Assembly (NCBI RefSeq): GCF_002414845.1
Contig: NZ_DIAX01000030.1
Location: forward strand, 1-26,190
Reading direction: 5' to 3'
Length of the DNA stretch: 26,190 nt
Source of the DNA: Gordonia sp. UBA5067
Lineage (GTDB): Bacteria; Actinomycetota; Actinomycetes; Mycobacteriales; Mycobacteriaceae
The notes under the pieces were generated by a model. That model saw nothing but the letters and a program-made list of their open reading frames with translations, was not told the DNA's origin and searched no databases. Both the position numbers and the translations under genes were made by a program. Below are positions 1 through 8,737 of the stretch, in pieces. Numbering within the stretch: the first letter of the stretch is position 1; each line of letters starts with the position of its first letter.

Positions 1-1299
1 CACGCTGCGCTGCATGTCGGTGACCTCTTCGGGCCGCTCGTCGACGAGTACGACCATCAGGTGGCACTCGGGATTGTTCGTCGCGATCGCATTGGCGATG
101 TCCTGCAGAATGGTCGTCTTGCCCGCCTTCGGGGGCGACACGATAAGGGCGCGCTGACCCTTGCCGATCGGCATGATCAAATCGATCACGCGGGTATCGA
201 GTCGATCCGGCGTCGTCTCCAGGCGCAGCCGCTCGTTCGGGTACAACGGCGTCAGCTTGTTGAAGTCGGGACGATTGCGCGCGGACTCCGGATCGCCGCC
301 GTTCACGGTATCCAGGCGCACCAGCGGATTGAACTTCTGACGGTTGCTCTGGTTGCCGCCACCGGCCCCGCCGCCGCTCTGCTCGCCTTCGCGCGGAACC
401 TTGACCGCACCGGTGATCGCATCACCGCGGCGGAGCCCGTAGCGACGGACGAGGTTCATCGACACATAGACGTCGTTCGAGCCGGCCAGATAGCCGGAGG
501 TGCGCACAAAGGCATAGTTGTCGAGAACGTCGAGGATGCCGGCGACGGGCGCAACCACGTCGTCTTCGGACAGTTGCGGCTCGGCATCGTGGTCGCGACC
601 GCCGCGGCGATTGCGCTCACGGAACCGGCGGTTGCGCCGGTTGCGGCCGCCGCCCTCGCCGTCGTCGTCGCGGTTCCGATTCTGACCGCCCTGGTTCTGA
701 CCGCCCTGGTTCTGACCGCCCTGGCCGCCCTTGTTCTGCTCTTTGTTCTGGCTTCCCTGATCTTTGTTCTGACCGCCCTGGCCGCCCTGCTCGCCACCCT
801 CGCGGTTGCGGTTGCGGTTGCGGTTGCGGTTGCCGCCCGGGCCCTCGTTCTTCGCCTCGCCCGAACCGTCGCCGGCGGATTCGCCATCCACGCCGGAACG
901 AGTACTGCCGGCGCCTTCGGCGCGGTCGCCCGTCACGCTCCCCGCTGGCACACTCTCAGCCGGCACACCCTCAACCTTGGAATTCTCGGCCCCAGGGCTC
1001 TCTGGGGCGGCCTTCTCGCGCCGGTCGCCGACCGGTTCGGGACTCGCACCGGCAGACACAGCACTGGTTTGGCGCTCCTTGATCGCACTGATCAGGTCAC
1101 CCTTTCGCATCCCGGATGCGCCCTTGATGCCGAGCCCGCCGGCCAAGGAGCGGAGCTCTGGGAGGACCATGCCCGACAACCCGGTCTTGGCCTTCGACGC
1201 CGGCCGGTCGACGGCGGCCGGATCAGCAGCCGGGGCCGCGGGGGCTTCGACGGGGGTCGCCAAGGCGACCGGGGCGGTAGTGAGATCCGTTTCAGTCAC
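1..1299 (-). CDS. rho: Transcription termination factor Rho (C-terminal part beyond the window)
   Basis: Rho is the hexameric RNA helicase that ends transcription at unstructured C-rich RNA. The visible 433 codons hold a Rho N-terminal helical domain (about residues 40-75, LPELRSLAGGLGIKG), a long polar low-complexity insert rich in Asn, Arg, Gln and Gly (about 80-235), the RNA-binding cold-shock-like domain (about 240-340, with GILDVLDNYAFVRTSGYL) and the P-loop PPKAGKTT, with Lys394 as the Walker A lysine. The frame stays open to the window edge just after VDERPEEVTDMQR, so roughly the last 170-200 residues are missing. The insert is typical of actinobacterial Rho. I chose the GTG start because AAAGGA lies just upstream and the next sequence (TETDLTTAP) leads into the Rho-N domain. 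It follows thrB on the same strand, with a 228-bp gap that carries its own promoter. Confidence 0.96.
   Translation of the reverse strand, partial: MTETDLTTAPVALATPVEAPAAPAADPAAVDRPASKAKTGLSGMVLPELRSLAGGLGIKGASGMRKGDLISAIKERQTSAVSAGASPEPVGDRREKAAPESPGAENSKVEGVPAESVPAGSVTGDRAEGAGSTRSGVDGESAGDGSGEAKNEGPGGNRNRNRNRNREGGEQGGQGGQNKDQGSQNKEQNKGGQGGQNQGGQNQGGQNRNRDDDGEGGGRNRRNRRFRERNRRGGRDHDAEPQLSEDDVVAPVAGILDVLDNYAFVRTSGYLAGSNDVYVSMNLVRRYGLRRGDAITGAVKVPREGEQSGGGAGGGNQSNRQKFNPLVRLDTVNGGDPESARNRPDFNKLTPLYPNERLRLETTPDRLDTRVIDLIMPIGKGQRALIVSPPKAGKTTILQDIANAIATNNPECHLMVVLVDERPEEVTDMQRSV
680..724 (-). repeat. Three perfect tandem 15-bp repeats inside rho
   Basis: The 15-mer ttctgaccgccctgg (plus-strand reading) occurs three times in direct tandem, and degenerate copies continue to about 790. 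On the coding strand each unit adds five codons of a Gln-Gly-Gly-Gln-Asn type repeat to the disordered insert of Rho. Because the unit is a multiple of three, gain or loss of copies would keep the frame. Confidence 0.9.
803..832 (-). repeat. Five tandem hexanucleotides inside rho
   Basis: The hexamer cggttg (plus-strand reading) is repeated five times without interruption. On the coding strand it encodes five Asn-Arg pairs (residues about 157-166) in the Rho insert domain. It is a simple sequence repeat whose unit is two codons, so slippage changes length without a frameshift. Confidence 0.9.
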
Positions 1300-1468
1300 G
1301 GAAGTCCTTTCGTTCCCTCGACGCGTTCTGATGCGCGAAGGTGGATGAAATCCCTGCACGGGAAAACAATGGGTCTGCTGGCGGTGGAAGTCACAAGCCG
1401 TTGCCCGGAATCAACCGGAAGATCGGGGGACGTCCGCAAACGGCGATTTCACGTTCACTCAGCGAGAC
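1300..1468 (-). promoter_or_regulatory. Long rho leader with a C-rich candidate Rho-loading stretch
   Basis: This is the predicted 5' untranslated region between the rho promoter and its GTG start, about 170 nt. The transcribed strand between about 1392 and 1330 is pyrimidine-rich, with roughly twice as many C as G by eye, and I see no obvious strong hairpin in it. That is the composition of a rut-like site. Autogenous termination of rho in its leader is known in E. coli; applying it here is inference. I found no ATG in the leader. Confidence 0.35.
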
Positions 1469-1474
1469 GCTGTC

Positions 1475-1503
1475 ATACTAGCGCGCTGCAGTGGCCTGGG
1501 CAA
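1475..1503 (-). promoter_or_regulatory. Predicted sigma-70-type promoter of rho
   Basis: On the minus strand TTGCCC (1503-1498) and TAGTAT (1480-1475) are separated by exactly 17 nt, a good fit to the primary sigma factor consensus. The start of transcription would be near 1468. It lies just after the end of thrB, so rho can be transcribed apart from the threonine genes. Confidence 0.55.
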
Positions 1504-1527
1504 CAACCAGACTCCCTGACACGCCGG

Positions 1528-2463
1528 TCAGCGCGCGTCGACGACGGTGGGTCCGTCGCTGATAGATGTCTCAACCATGGTGAACCCGTCCCGATCCGCC
1601 ATCCCTGCGGGCAGGTCGGCGGTGTGCAGGACGAGGACAGTCGGACCGGCACCCGAAATCGTCGCGGCATAGCCGGACGCGCGCAGGTCCGCGACGAGAT
1701 TTGCCGAGGGACGCAGGACCTCGGCACGATACTGCTGGTGCAGCCGATCGTCGGTGGCCGCGAGCAGCAGGTCGGGCTCACGGGTCAGCGCCACCACCGC
1801 AAGTGCAGTGCGGCTCACGTTGAACACCGCGTCGCAGCGCGGCACCGAGTCCGGCAGGAGGCCGCGCGTCTGCGACGTCGATGACTCCGTGTGTGAGATG
1901 AAAATCGTGGCCCGAATACGCGGATCGACGTGGAGGCGCCGGGCCGCGTAGCCAATGGCCTCCCCATCCCCGTCGGTCCAGGTGACCACCGCGCCACCGA
2001 GGACGCTGGCTGCGGCGTTATCCGGGTGGCCTTCGAACTCAGCCGACAGTTGAACCAGATCCTCGTCGGAAAGAGCTTGTGTCCCAAAGGCTTCGGGGGC
2101 GATGCTGAGCAGCTCCGACGCGGCGAGGAGCCCGGAGACGACAGCCGAAGCCGACGATCCGACCCCCCGCGAATGCGGGATCGCGTTGACGCAGTCGACC
2201 TCCAGCCCAGCAGCCGCGACACCGGCGCGAGCCAGCCCGCGCTCGACGGCGCGCGCGACGAGGTGCGTTTCATCGAGGGGCACGGTCTGTGCCCCCTCGC
2301 CGCTGACCCGCACGCGGACCCCCGGCGCATCCATCGTCGTAACCGTGATGTCGTCGTAGATTCCGAGGGCGAGGCCGAGGCAATCGAATCCAGGGCCGAG
2401 ATTGGCGCTCGACGCCGGAACGCGCACCGCGACTTGGAGGTCGGCCGGAAGGATCGTGGTCAT
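1528..2463 (-). CDS. thrB: Homoserine kinase
   Basis: Homoserine kinase phosphorylates L-homoserine with ATP to O-phosphohomoserine, the substrate of ThrC. The 311-aa product begins with the GHMP-kinase pattern VPASSANLGPGFDCLGLALG and carries the glycine-rich phosphate loop PHSRGVGSSASA at about residues 96-107. The C-terminal GHMP motif SGAGPTVLVL is near the end. The open frame extends to a GTG at 2475, but the ATG at 2463 has GGTGA eight bases upstream, and its N-terminus (TTILPADLQVAVRVPAS) fits the length I recall for mycobacterial ThrB. Starting at 2463 leaves a 16-nt gap after thrC; starting at the GTG would leave 4 nt. It is the last gene of the argS-lysA-hom-thrC-thrB chain and is cytosolic. 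Confidence 0.96.
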   Translation of the reverse strand: MTTILPADLQVAVRVPASSANLGPGFDCLGLALGIYDDITVTTMDAPGVRVRVSGEGAQTVPLDETHLVARAVERGLARAGVAAAGLEVDCVNAIPHSRGVGSSASAVVSGLLAASELLSIAPEAFGTQALSDEDLVQLSAEFEGHPDNAAASVLGGAVVTWTDGDGEAIGYAARRLHVDPRIRATIFISHTESSTSQTRGLLPDSVPRCDAVFNVSRTALAVVALTREPDLLLAATDDRLHQQYRAEVLRPSANLVADLRASGYAATISGAGPTVLVLHTADLPAGMADRDGFTMVETSISDGPTVVDAR

Positions 2464-2479
2464 GACGTCGGTCACCGGC

Positions 2480-3559
2480 TCAGCCGAATCCCAATGCGTC
2501 GGCTACCGCACTCGGGTCGACCGGGATCGCCGCCACCTCCGGCATGCCGAGCAAGGCCGTATCGGGATCTTTCAAACCGTTACCGGTGACTGTGCACACC
2601 ACCGTCGAGCCTGGTTCGATCCAGCCGTCGGCGCGCGCCGCGAGCAGCCCGGCGACCGATGCCGCGGACGCCGGCTCGACGAAGACTCCGTCGCGGCCCG
2701 CGACCAGACGATAGGCCTCCAGCAGCTTTTCGTCCGTTGCCGCACGGAACTGTCCGCCCGACTCCTCCTTCGCGGCGACGGCCTGGTTCCAGCTGGCCGG
2801 CGCGCCGATGCGGATGGCGGTGGCGATCGTCTCCGGGTTGGCCACCGGGGCCCCGTTGACCAGCGGCGCCGCCCCCGCCGCCTGCACGCCGAGCATGCGG
2901 GGAAGCGATTCGATGACGCCGTCGGACCGATACTCGGTGTATCCCTTCCAATACGCGGTGATGTTGCCGGCGTTACCAACCGGCAGCGCGTGCACATCCG
3001 GCGCCCGGCCCAGCACGTCGACAATCTCGAAGGCAGCCGTCTTCTGCCCTTCGATGCGGGCCGGATTCACCGAGTTGACCAGTTCGATCTCGGGGAAGTC
3101 TGCAGTCACCTTCCGCGCCAACTCGAGGCAGTCGTCAAAGTTGCCCTGGACCTGAATGATCTTTGCGCCGTGCATGACCGCCTGGGCGAGTTTGCCCATC
3201 GCGATCTTGCCCTCGGGGATCAGCACCGCGCAGGTCATGCCCGCCCGCGTGGCATAGGCCGCGGCAGAGGCGGAGGTGTTGCCGGTCGACGCGCACAGCA
3301 CCGCGCGCTTGCCGTTGTTGAGCGCGGTCGTGACCGCCATCGTCATCCCGCGGTCCTTGAACGAGCCGGTCGGGTTGAGACCCTCAACCTTCAGGTACAC
3401 CTCACATCCGGTGATTTCGGACAGGTGGTTCGCCTTGATCAGTGGGGTCGCACCCTCCAGGAGGGTCACGATCGTCCACTCCTCACCCACCGGCATTCGG
3501 GCCCGGTAGGCCTCGATCAGGCCCGGCCACGGCCGGTGCACACTACTGCTGTCACTCAT
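2480..3559 (-). CDS. thrC: Threonine synthase
   Basis: This PLP enzyme converts O-phosphohomoserine to threonine and phosphate. The 359-aa length is that of the short bacterial/actinobacterial form. The Schiff-base lysine is Lys68 in [10 protein letters not shown]. The phosphate-binding asparagine loop is seen in [14 protein letters not shown], and the PLP-phosphate glycine loop in [16 protein letters not shown]. The C-terminal [10 protein letters not shown] is typical of the family. The ATG start has the strong ribosome site GGAGG six bases upstream and overlaps the end of hom by 8 bp (3552-3559), so translation is probably coupled to hom. thrB follows at once, so the three steps from aspartate semialdehyde to threonine are encoded together. 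Confidence 0.97.
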   Translation of the reverse strand: MSDSSSVHRPWPGLIEAYRARMPVGEEWTIVTLLEGATPLIKANHLSEITGCEVYLKVEGLNPTGSFKDRGMTMAVTTALNNGKRAVLCASTGNTSASAAAYATRAGMTCAVLIPEGKIAMGKLAQAVMHGAKIIQVQGNFDDCLELARKVTADFPEIELVNSVNPARIEGQKTAAFEIVDVLGRAPDVHALPVGNAGNITAYWKGYTEYRSDGVIESLPRMLGVQAAGAAPLVNGAPVANPETIATAIRIGAPASWNQAVAAKEESGGQFRAATDEKLLEAYRLVAGRDGVFVEPASAASVAGLLAARADGWIEPGSTVVCTVTGNGLKDPDTALLGMPEVAAIPVDPSAVADALGFG

Positions 3560-4880
3560 CGGTTCCCTCCATCCGCAGCACCGAGGTCACGGCGGTTACC
3601 GCTTCCATGTTCTTCAGTGCCGCCACAGTCTCCGCGAGTGCGCCGTCGGGCGCCCGGTGGGTGATGACGATCAGTTGGGTCCGCCCGCCATCCCCTTCTT
3701 GCCGGACGGCGGCGATACTCACATGGTGTTTGGCGAATTCTCCGGCGACGCCTTCCAGGACGCCGGGCCGATCGAGGACGTGCATCGCCACGTAGTAGCG
3801 GGTCGGTACCTGAGCGATTGGCGCGATCGCCAGCGAGGCATACGTCGACTCCAACGGGCCGCGCCCAGAATGCACCTTGTTGCGCGCCGCCATCACCACA
3901 TCACCCATCACCGCCGACGCGGTCGGCGCTCCCCCGGCCCCCTGGCCGTAGAACATGAGGCGACCCGCGTCGTGCGCCTCGACGACAACGGCGTTGTACG
4001 CGCCACTCACCGTCGCCAGCGGATGCGCCAACGGAATGAGCGCGGGATAGACACGCGCGGAAATGCGCTCGGTACCGTCGGCCTCGGTGATTCGCTCACA
4101 GATCGACAGCAGTTTGACGGTGCAATCGAACTTGGCGGCACTGGCGAGATCTGCTGCGGTCACCGAGCTGATGCCTTCGCGGTAGACGTCGGCGGCGGTC
4201 ACCCGGCTGTGGAACGCGATCGACGCCAGGATCGCGGCCTTGGCCGCAGCGTCATAGCCTTCCACGTCGGCGGTCGGGTCTGCCTCGGCATAGCCCAGGC
4301 GGCCGGCTTCGGCCAGTGCCGTCTCATAGTCGGCCCCGGTTTCGGCCATTGCCGACAGGATGTAGTTGGTGGTGCCGTTCACGATGCCGGCAACGCGCTC
4401 GACCTGGTCGCCGGCCAGCGACTGCATGAGCGGGCGGACCACTGGGATCGCGCCGGCAACTGCCGCCTCGAAGTAGAGGTCGACGTTCGCCGCGGCCGCC
4501 GCGGCCGCCAGTTCGCCGGTGTACTCCGCGAGCAGCGCCTTGTTCGCGGTGACGACCGACTTCCCCAACTCGAGGGCGGTGCGAATGAGCTCGCGCGGCG
4601 GCTCGATGCCGCCGACGACCTCGATGACGATGTCGACGTCGTCACGGCGAATCAGGCTCGCCGGATCATCGGTGAGCAGTTCACGCGCCACGCCGCGGTC
4701 ACGGCCGAGATCGCGGACCGCGATGCCCCGGATCACCAGGGGCGCACCGATCCGCTCACGCAGGTCGATCGCGTTCTCGGTGATGATCCGCACCACCTCG
4801 GTGCCGACGTTGCCCAGGCCGAGTACCGCGACACCCAGCTCGCGCGGTGCTCCGGCGTGTTGCCCCATATCCTCGGTCAC
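3552..4880 (-). CDS. hom: Homoserine dehydrogenase
   Basis: This enzyme reduces L-aspartate-4-semialdehyde to L-homoserine with NAD(P)H, the branch point towards threonine and methionine. The 442-aa protein shows the Rossmann motif [14 protein letters not shown] (about residues 17-30), the conserved [10 protein letters not shown] with Lys114, the substrate-site block [19 protein letters not shown] (about 196-214) and a C-terminal ACT domain ([20 protein letters not shown]) that normally mediates threonine feedback inhibition. The open frame runs about 63 codons further upstream, but that part only reads through lysA. The GTG at 4880 has GGAGG seven bases upstream and forms a GTGA overlap with the lysA stop codon, giving the length I recall for mycobacterial Hom (441 aa). 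Mycobacteria call this gene thrA or hom. Confidence 0.97.
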   Translation of the reverse strand: MTEDMGQHAGAPRELGVAVLGLGNVGTEVVRIITENAIDLRERIGAPLVIRGIAVRDLGRDRGVARELLTDDPASLIRRDDVDIVIEVVGGIEPPRELIRTALELGKSVVTANKALLAEYTGELAAAAAAANVDLYFEAAVAGAIPVVRPLMQSLAGDQVERVAGIVNGTTNYILSAMAETGADYETALAEAGRLGYAEADPTADVEGYDAAAKAAILASIAFHSRVTAADVYREGISSVTAADLASAAKFDCTVKLLSICERITEADGTERISARVYPALIPLAHPLATVSGAYNAVVVEAHDAGRLMFYGQGAGGAPTASAVMGDVVMAARNKVHSGRGPLESTYASLAIAPIAQVPTRYYVAMHVLDRPGVLEGVAGEFAKHHVSIAAVRQEGDGGRTQLIVITHRAPDGALAETVAALKNMEAVTAVTSVLRMEGTDE

Positions 4881-6238
4881 TGCGTTACCTCCAAGCTCAG
4901 CAGGTCCGCGACCGTCTCCCGGCGCAGAATCTCTCGTGACTGCCCATCGCGCACCGCTACGACGGCCGGCCGGCAAACCATGTTGTAGCGCGACGACATC
5001 GAGTAGCAGTAGGCGCCGGTCGCGCCGACGATCAGCACGTCGCCGGGCACCAGGTCCCCGGGCAACCAACAGTCCCTGACCACGATATCGCCCGTCTCGC
5101 AGTGCTTGCCCACCACACGACTGAGCACGCCGTCGGCCGTCGAGCGGCGCGACGCCAGCCGGACGTCGTACTCCGCGTCGTAGAGGGCGCTGCGAATGTT
5201 GTCACTCATCCCGCCGTCCACCGACACATACCGGCGGATTCCGCCGCCGTCGAGCACAACGTCTTTGATGGTGCCGACCCGATAGAGGGTGACCCCGGGC
5301 GGGCCGGCGATGGCACGCCCGGGCTCGACGGCCAGCGTCGGCATGGGCAGTCCGAGCGCCGCCGACTCCCGCTCGACGATTGCGGCGAGCGCATCGGCGA
5401 GCTCGGCCACCGGAAGGGGGTCGTCGGAGGCGAGATAGGAGATACCCAGGCCGCCACCGAGGTCGATGATCGACAGCTGCTCGGCGCGCTCGCCGAACTC
5501 GTCGACGACGTCGCCCAGCAGGCCGATGACGCGCCCGGCTGCGACTTCGAACCCGTCGAGCTCAAAGATTTGCGAACCGATGTGGCTGTGCAGGCCGACG
5601 AGGCGCAGGTGGTCGGCGGCGAACACCCTGCGGACCGCTTCGATCGCCTTGCCCCCGCTGATGGAGAACCCGAACTTCTGGTCCTCGTGCGCGGTTGAGA
5701 TGAACTCGTGGGTGTGCGCGTTGACCCCGGGCGTGACGCGGATCAGCACATCGGCGACAACACCGTGGCGGGCGGCGACCGCATCGAGGCGGTCGATCTC
5801 GGTCAGCGAGTCGAGGACGACGTGGCCGATCCCGGCGGCCACCGCGGCGTCGAGTTCCGCGACGCTTTTGTTGTTGCCGTGCAACGCGATTCGCGCGGCC
5901 GGAAATCCGGCGTGCAGTGCCACGGCCAGTTCGCCGCCGGAGCAGACGTCCAGACTCAGCCCCTCCTCCTCGACCCATTTGGCGATCTCGACGGACAAGA
6001 ACGCCTTCGACGCGTAGTGAACCCTGCCGTAGCGCCCGAACGCCTCGCGCATCGCGGCGCACCGCGCACGGAAATCGGCCTCGTCGTAGACGAACAGCGG
6101 CGTCTGATGGCGATGCACGAGTTCGTCGACGGCCACGCCCGCGATCGTGACCACACCGTTGGCGCTGCGGGCGGTGCCCCGCGGGTAGACGTTGGCGGGG
6201 AGGTCGGCGAGCTCTGCCGCCGACACGGTCTCGATCAT
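4877..6238 (-). CDS. lysA: Diaminopimelate decarboxylase
   Basis: LysA decarboxylates meso-diaminopimelate to L-lysine with PLP, the last step of lysine synthesis; its substrate is also a peptidoglycan precursor. The 453-aa protein belongs to the alanine-racemase-fold (type III) decarboxylases. It shows the PLP lysine in [10 protein letters not shown] (Lys78), the His of [11 protein letters not shown], the glycine loop in [20 protein letters not shown], and the substrate-site Cys/Glu block [10 protein letters not shown], followed by GAYCYSMSS. The argS stop is followed by TTG then ATG; I take the ATG (6238) as the start, 3 nt after argS. The Shine-Dalgarno sequence is weak (GGAT), so translation is probably coupled to argS. 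The 3' end overlaps the hom start by 4 nt. Confidence 0.97.
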   Translation of the reverse strand: MIETVSAAELADLPANVYPRGTARSANGVVTIAGVAVDELVHRHQTPLFVYDEADFRARCAAMREAFGRYGRVHYASKAFLSVEIAKWVEEEGLSLDVCSGGELAVALHAGFPAARIALHGNNKSVAELDAAVAAGIGHVVLDSLTEIDRLDAVAARHGVVADVLIRVTPGVNAHTHEFISTAHEDQKFGFSISGGKAIEAVRRVFAADHLRLVGLHSHIGSQIFELDGFEVAAGRVIGLLGDVVDEFGERAEQLSIIDLGGGLGISYLASDDPLPVAELADALAAIVERESAALGLPMPTLAVEPGRAIAGPPGVTLYRVGTIKDVVLDGGGIRRYVSVDGGMSDNIRSALYDAEYDVRLASRRSTADGVLSRVVGKHCETGDIVVRDCWLPGDLVPGDVLIVGATGAYCYSMSSRYNMVCRPAVVAVRDGQSREILRRETVADLLSLEVTQ

Positions 6239-6241
6239 CAA

Positions 6242-7894
6242 CTACATCCGATCCGGCGCAGATACGCCTACGAGGTCGAGTCCGTTGCCCAGCACCTGCC
6301 GCGCGGCGGCACAGAGGGCGAGTCGCGCGCGATTGACGTCGGTCGCCTCCTCGTCGCCCATCGGCAGCACGCGGCACTGGGTGTAGAAGCGGTGATAGGT
6401 GCCGGCGAGCGCCTCCAGGTAGCGGCAAACCCGGTGTGGCTCGCGCAGTTCTGCGGCCGTCGCGACGACCGCCGGGAAGTCGCCGAGGGTGCGGATCAGA
6501 TCGCCCTCGGTGGGCTCGGTGAGCAGCGCGACGGCCGAAGGATCGGCCGACAATCCGAGGTCGGCGGCATTGCGCCCCAGGGCGGCGAGCCGGGCGTGGG
6601 CGTACTGGACGTAGTAGACCGGGTTCTCACTGGACTGCTTGCGGAGCAGGTCCAGGTCGATGTCGATGTTGACGTCGACCGAGGAGCGGATCAACGAGTA
6701 ACGAGCAGCGTCGACGCCGACCATCTCCACCAGGTCGTCGAGGGTGACGACGGTGCCGGCGCGCTTGCTCATTTTCACCGGCTGACCGTCCTTGACCAGG
6801 TTCACCATTTGGCCGATCAACACTTCGACGCTCGACGCCGGGTATCCCAGGGCGGCCGCCGCGGCCGTCAGCCGCACGACATACCCGTGGTGGTCGGCGC
6901 CGAGCATGTAGATCAGGTGGTTGAATCCCCGGTCGAACTTGTCCTTGAGATAGGCGATGTCGCCGGCGATATAGGCCGCGTCACCGTCGCTCTTGAGCAC
7001 GACGCGGTCCTTGTCGTCGCCATAATCGGTCGACCGGAGCCACCAGGCCCCGTCGGCCTCGTAGAGGTTCCCATTGGCCTTGAGTTCGTTAACACATTCC
7101 TCGACGAGGCCGCGCTCGAACATCGAGTTCTCATGGGTGTACACGTCGAAGTCGGTGCCGAACTGGTGCAGCGTCGCCTTGATGTGGTCGAACATGATCG
7201 CGACGCCGTGAGCGCGGAACGCTTCGACGCGCTCGTCGTCGCCCAACGCGAGAATGCCCGGGACCTCGGCGACGATTCGTGCCGCGATGTCGTCGATGTA
7301 CTCCCCGGCGTAACCGCCCTCGGGAGTCGGCAACCTCCGCGCGGCGGCGTCGAGCGACCGGGCGAACCGGTCGATCTGGCCGCCGTGGTCGTTGAAGTAA
7401 TACTCGCGGGTCACCGTCGCCCCGCATGCCGAGAGGACGCGCCCCAGGGCGTCGCCCACGGCGGCCCACCGGGTACCGCCCAGGTGGATCGGGCCGGTGG
7501 GGTTGGCGGAGACGAACTCGAGGTTGACCACCGAGTCGGCGAGGTCGCCGCCCCGGCCGAAATCGGCCGCCTGTTCCAGGATGGTCGCGATGACACTGTT
7601 CTGCGCAGCCGCAGCCAGGCGCAGGTTCACGAAGCCCGGTCCGGCCACGTCGGCGGAGTCAATGCCGTCAGCGGCGGCGAAGGCCTCGGCGAGCCACTGG
7701 GCGAGTTCGCGGGGCGCAACGCCCAGCCGCTTGCCGATCTGCAGCGCGATATTGGTCGCGTAATCACCGTGGTCCGGGTTGCGCGGACGCTCGACCGTCA
7801 CCATCTCGGGCAGGACGGCGGCGTCGAGATCGCGCTCGTGGAGAACGGTCTGCGTGACGCCGCGCAGCAGCGCGGCGAGGTCGGCGGGAGTCAC
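6242..7894 (-). CDS. argS: Arginyl-tRNA synthetase
   Basis: ArgS is a class I aminoacyl-tRNA synthetase that charges tRNA-Arg. The 550-aa product has the N-terminal Add-1 domain (about 1-100), the HIGH signature in the form HLGG (residues 137-140, within [13 protein letters not shown]), the KMSKS-like loop KMSKRAGT (around 374-377), [13 protein letters not shown] between them, and the all-helical anticodon-binding domain (DALR) with [20 protein letters not shown]. The long open frame extends to 8113, but family homology begins at [10 protein letters not shown], so the GTG at 7894 is the start; the length matches mycobacterial ArgS as I recall it. No Shine-Dalgarno sequence is visible, and a -10 element ends 8 nt before the GTG, so the message may be leaderless. 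It heads the lysine/threonine gene chain and is itself essential. Confidence 0.97.
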   Translation of the reverse strand: MTPADLAALLRGVTQTVLHERDLDAAVLPEMVTVERPRNPDHGDYATNIALQIGKRLGVAPRELAQWLAEAFAAADGIDSADVAGPGFVNLRLAAAAQNSVIATILEQAADFGRGGDLADSVVNLEFVSANPTGPIHLGGTRWAAVGDALGRVLSACGATVTREYYFNDHGGQIDRFARSLDAAARRLPTPEGGYAGEYIDDIAARIVAEVPGILALGDDERVEAFRAHGVAIMFDHIKATLHQFGTDFDVYTHENSMFERGLVEECVNELKANGNLYEADGAWWLRSTDYGDDKDRVVLKSDGDAAYIAGDIAYLKDKFDRGFNHLIYMLGADHHGYVVRLTAAAAALGYPASSVEVLIGQMVNLVKDGQPVKMSKRAGTVVTLDDLVEMVGVDAARYSLIRSSVDVNIDIDLDLLRKQSSENPVYYVQYAHARLAALGRNAADLGLSADPSAVALLTEPTEGDLIRTLGDFPAVVATAAELREPHRVCRYLEALAGTYHRFYTQCRVLPMGDEEATDVNRARLALCAAARQVLGNGLDLVGVSAPDRM

Positions 7895-7902
7895 GGAAGA
7901 CC

Positions 7903-7908
7903 ATTCTA
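7903..7908 (-). promoter_or_regulatory. Predicted -10 element for argS (leaderless start)
   Basis: On the minus strand TAGAAT matches the -10 consensus at five of six positions, and 8 nt separate it from the GTG start codon of argS, so transcription would begin at or next to the G of GTG. I see no convincing -35 hexamer at 16-18 nt. Degenerate -35 boxes and leaderless messages are common in mycobacteria. This would be the promoter for argS-lysA-hom-thrC-thrB. Confidence 0.45.
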
Positions 7909-7991
7909 TGGAATCTCCCCTGTCCAGCGGTATTCGGTATCGCCCGAGTTGGCACGGGTCACATCCGCGTCGCGTGGGTACCGTGGTGACC

Positions 7992-8723
7992 ATGTCCAAC
8001 GATGAGCCTGGTCCCGCCTCGAGTGCCCCGCGCGTCGAATCCGACGCACACCGCGGCCGCACGCGTGCCCTGGTGACCGCACTGGCGGCGAGCGCAGCGC
8101 TGCTGCTCGGCATCGGGGTCGGCTTCGCAATCGGAAACGCCGGCGGTTCTGACCAGGGCCGCGATCAGGCGAATGCGACGGCGGTCGGCTTCGCCCAGGA
8201 CATGATCGTGCACCACCGGCAGGCGGTCGAGATGACGCAGGCGGTGATCGAACACGGGTCCGACCCCGCAGTCCGCGCCCTCGCGCGGCGGATGGGCAGT
8301 GCCCAAACCACGGAGATCGGCCAGATGACGGGCTGGCTGCAGGCGTGGGGGGCCCCGGCGGCGAACCCCGGTCACCCGATGTCCTGGATGGGCCACGACA
8401 CGACCGGCGGTGATCATGCCCGGCACGGCGCCCCGGGCCCCGGCGCCGGGGGTGATCAGCCGGTGATGGACGGGATGGCGACCGAGGCCGAGATGACGCG
8501 GCTGCGTTCGCTGTCGGGTCCCGCGGTCGACACCTATTTCTTACAGTTGATGCTGCGCCACCACCAGGGCGGCCACCACATGATGGCCGCGGTCGTTGAT
8601 CCGAAGGCCGGCGCACCGACCTACGTCGTGGCCCTGGCCGAACAGATGAACACGGCACAGACCGCTGAAGAGGCGACGATGACGCAGCTGCTCGCGTCTC
8701 GCAACGCCGCCCCACTGCCCTGA
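7992..8723 (+). CDS. Membrane-anchored DUF305 (ferritin-like) protein
   Basis: The 243-aa protein has a short Arg-containing cytoplasmic head, one N-terminal membrane segment or uncleaved signal anchor (about residues 27-49, [20 protein letters not shown]), then an exported domain with the two DUF305 halves. The first has [17 protein letters not shown] (His74-His75) and the second [13 protein letters not shown] (His190-191, 195-196), joined by a His/Met/Gly/Pro-rich linker. DUF305 proteins form four-helix bundles; some occur in metal-related contexts, so extracytoplasmic metal (for example copper) binding is a guess from the His/Met pattern only. No enzyme activity can be assigned. The ATG at 7992 is preceded by two in-frame GTGs (7983 and 7986); TACCGT seven bases before the ATG could be a -10 for a leaderless start. 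It is divergent from argS and convergent with the MFS gene. Confidence 0.85.
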   Translation: MSNDEPGPASSAPRVESDAHRGRTRALVTALAASAALLLGIGVGFAIGNAGGSDQGRDQANATAVGFAQDMIVHHRQAVEMTQAVIEHGSDPAVRALARRMGSAQTTEIGQMTGWLQAWGAPAANPGHPMSWMGHDTTGGDHARHGAPGPGAGGDQPVMDGMATEAEMTRLRSLSGPAVDTYFLQLMLRHHQGGHHMMAAVVDPKAGAPTYVVALAEQMNTAQTAEEATMTQLLASRNAAPLP

Positions 8724-8737
8724 CCCGGCGGTTCAGG
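8719..8737. terminator. Short hairpin between convergent stop codons
   Basis: CCTGA and TCAGG pair around a small loop, with one mismatch and a further G-C pair inside. The two stop codons of the converging genes (8721-8723 and 8733-8735) lie within the two arms. There is no T-tract on either side, so bidirectional terminator function is only a possibility. The gap between the genes is 9 bp. Confidence 0.25.

Noticed and set aside
680..832. Possible CRISPR-like or intergenic repeat array
   Set aside because: The repeats are direct, lack spacers, and are in-frame codons of rho.
1516..1531. CTGAC...GTCAG inverted repeat at the end of thrB as a terminator
   Set aside because: It has only 5 bp with a 6-nt loop, overlaps the stop codon and has no T-tract; too weak to annotate.
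4881..5069. 63-codon N-terminal extension of homoserine dehydrogenase
   Set aside because: It overlaps lysA in another frame, has no homology to the family, and the GTG at 4880 has a strong ribosome site and gives the normal length.
7949..7984. TTGGCA as a -35 box for the DUF305 gene
   Set aside because: The spacer to the only plausible -10 (TACCGT) is 24 nt, outside the workable range.
5708..8005. 765-codon open frame on the plus strand, and similar long frames at 3657-4988 and 2402-3664
   Set aside because: They lie antisense to lysA, argS, hom and thrC, are rich in Arg/Gly/Val as expected for high-GC shadow frames, show no recognisable domain, and the sense-strand genes are certain.
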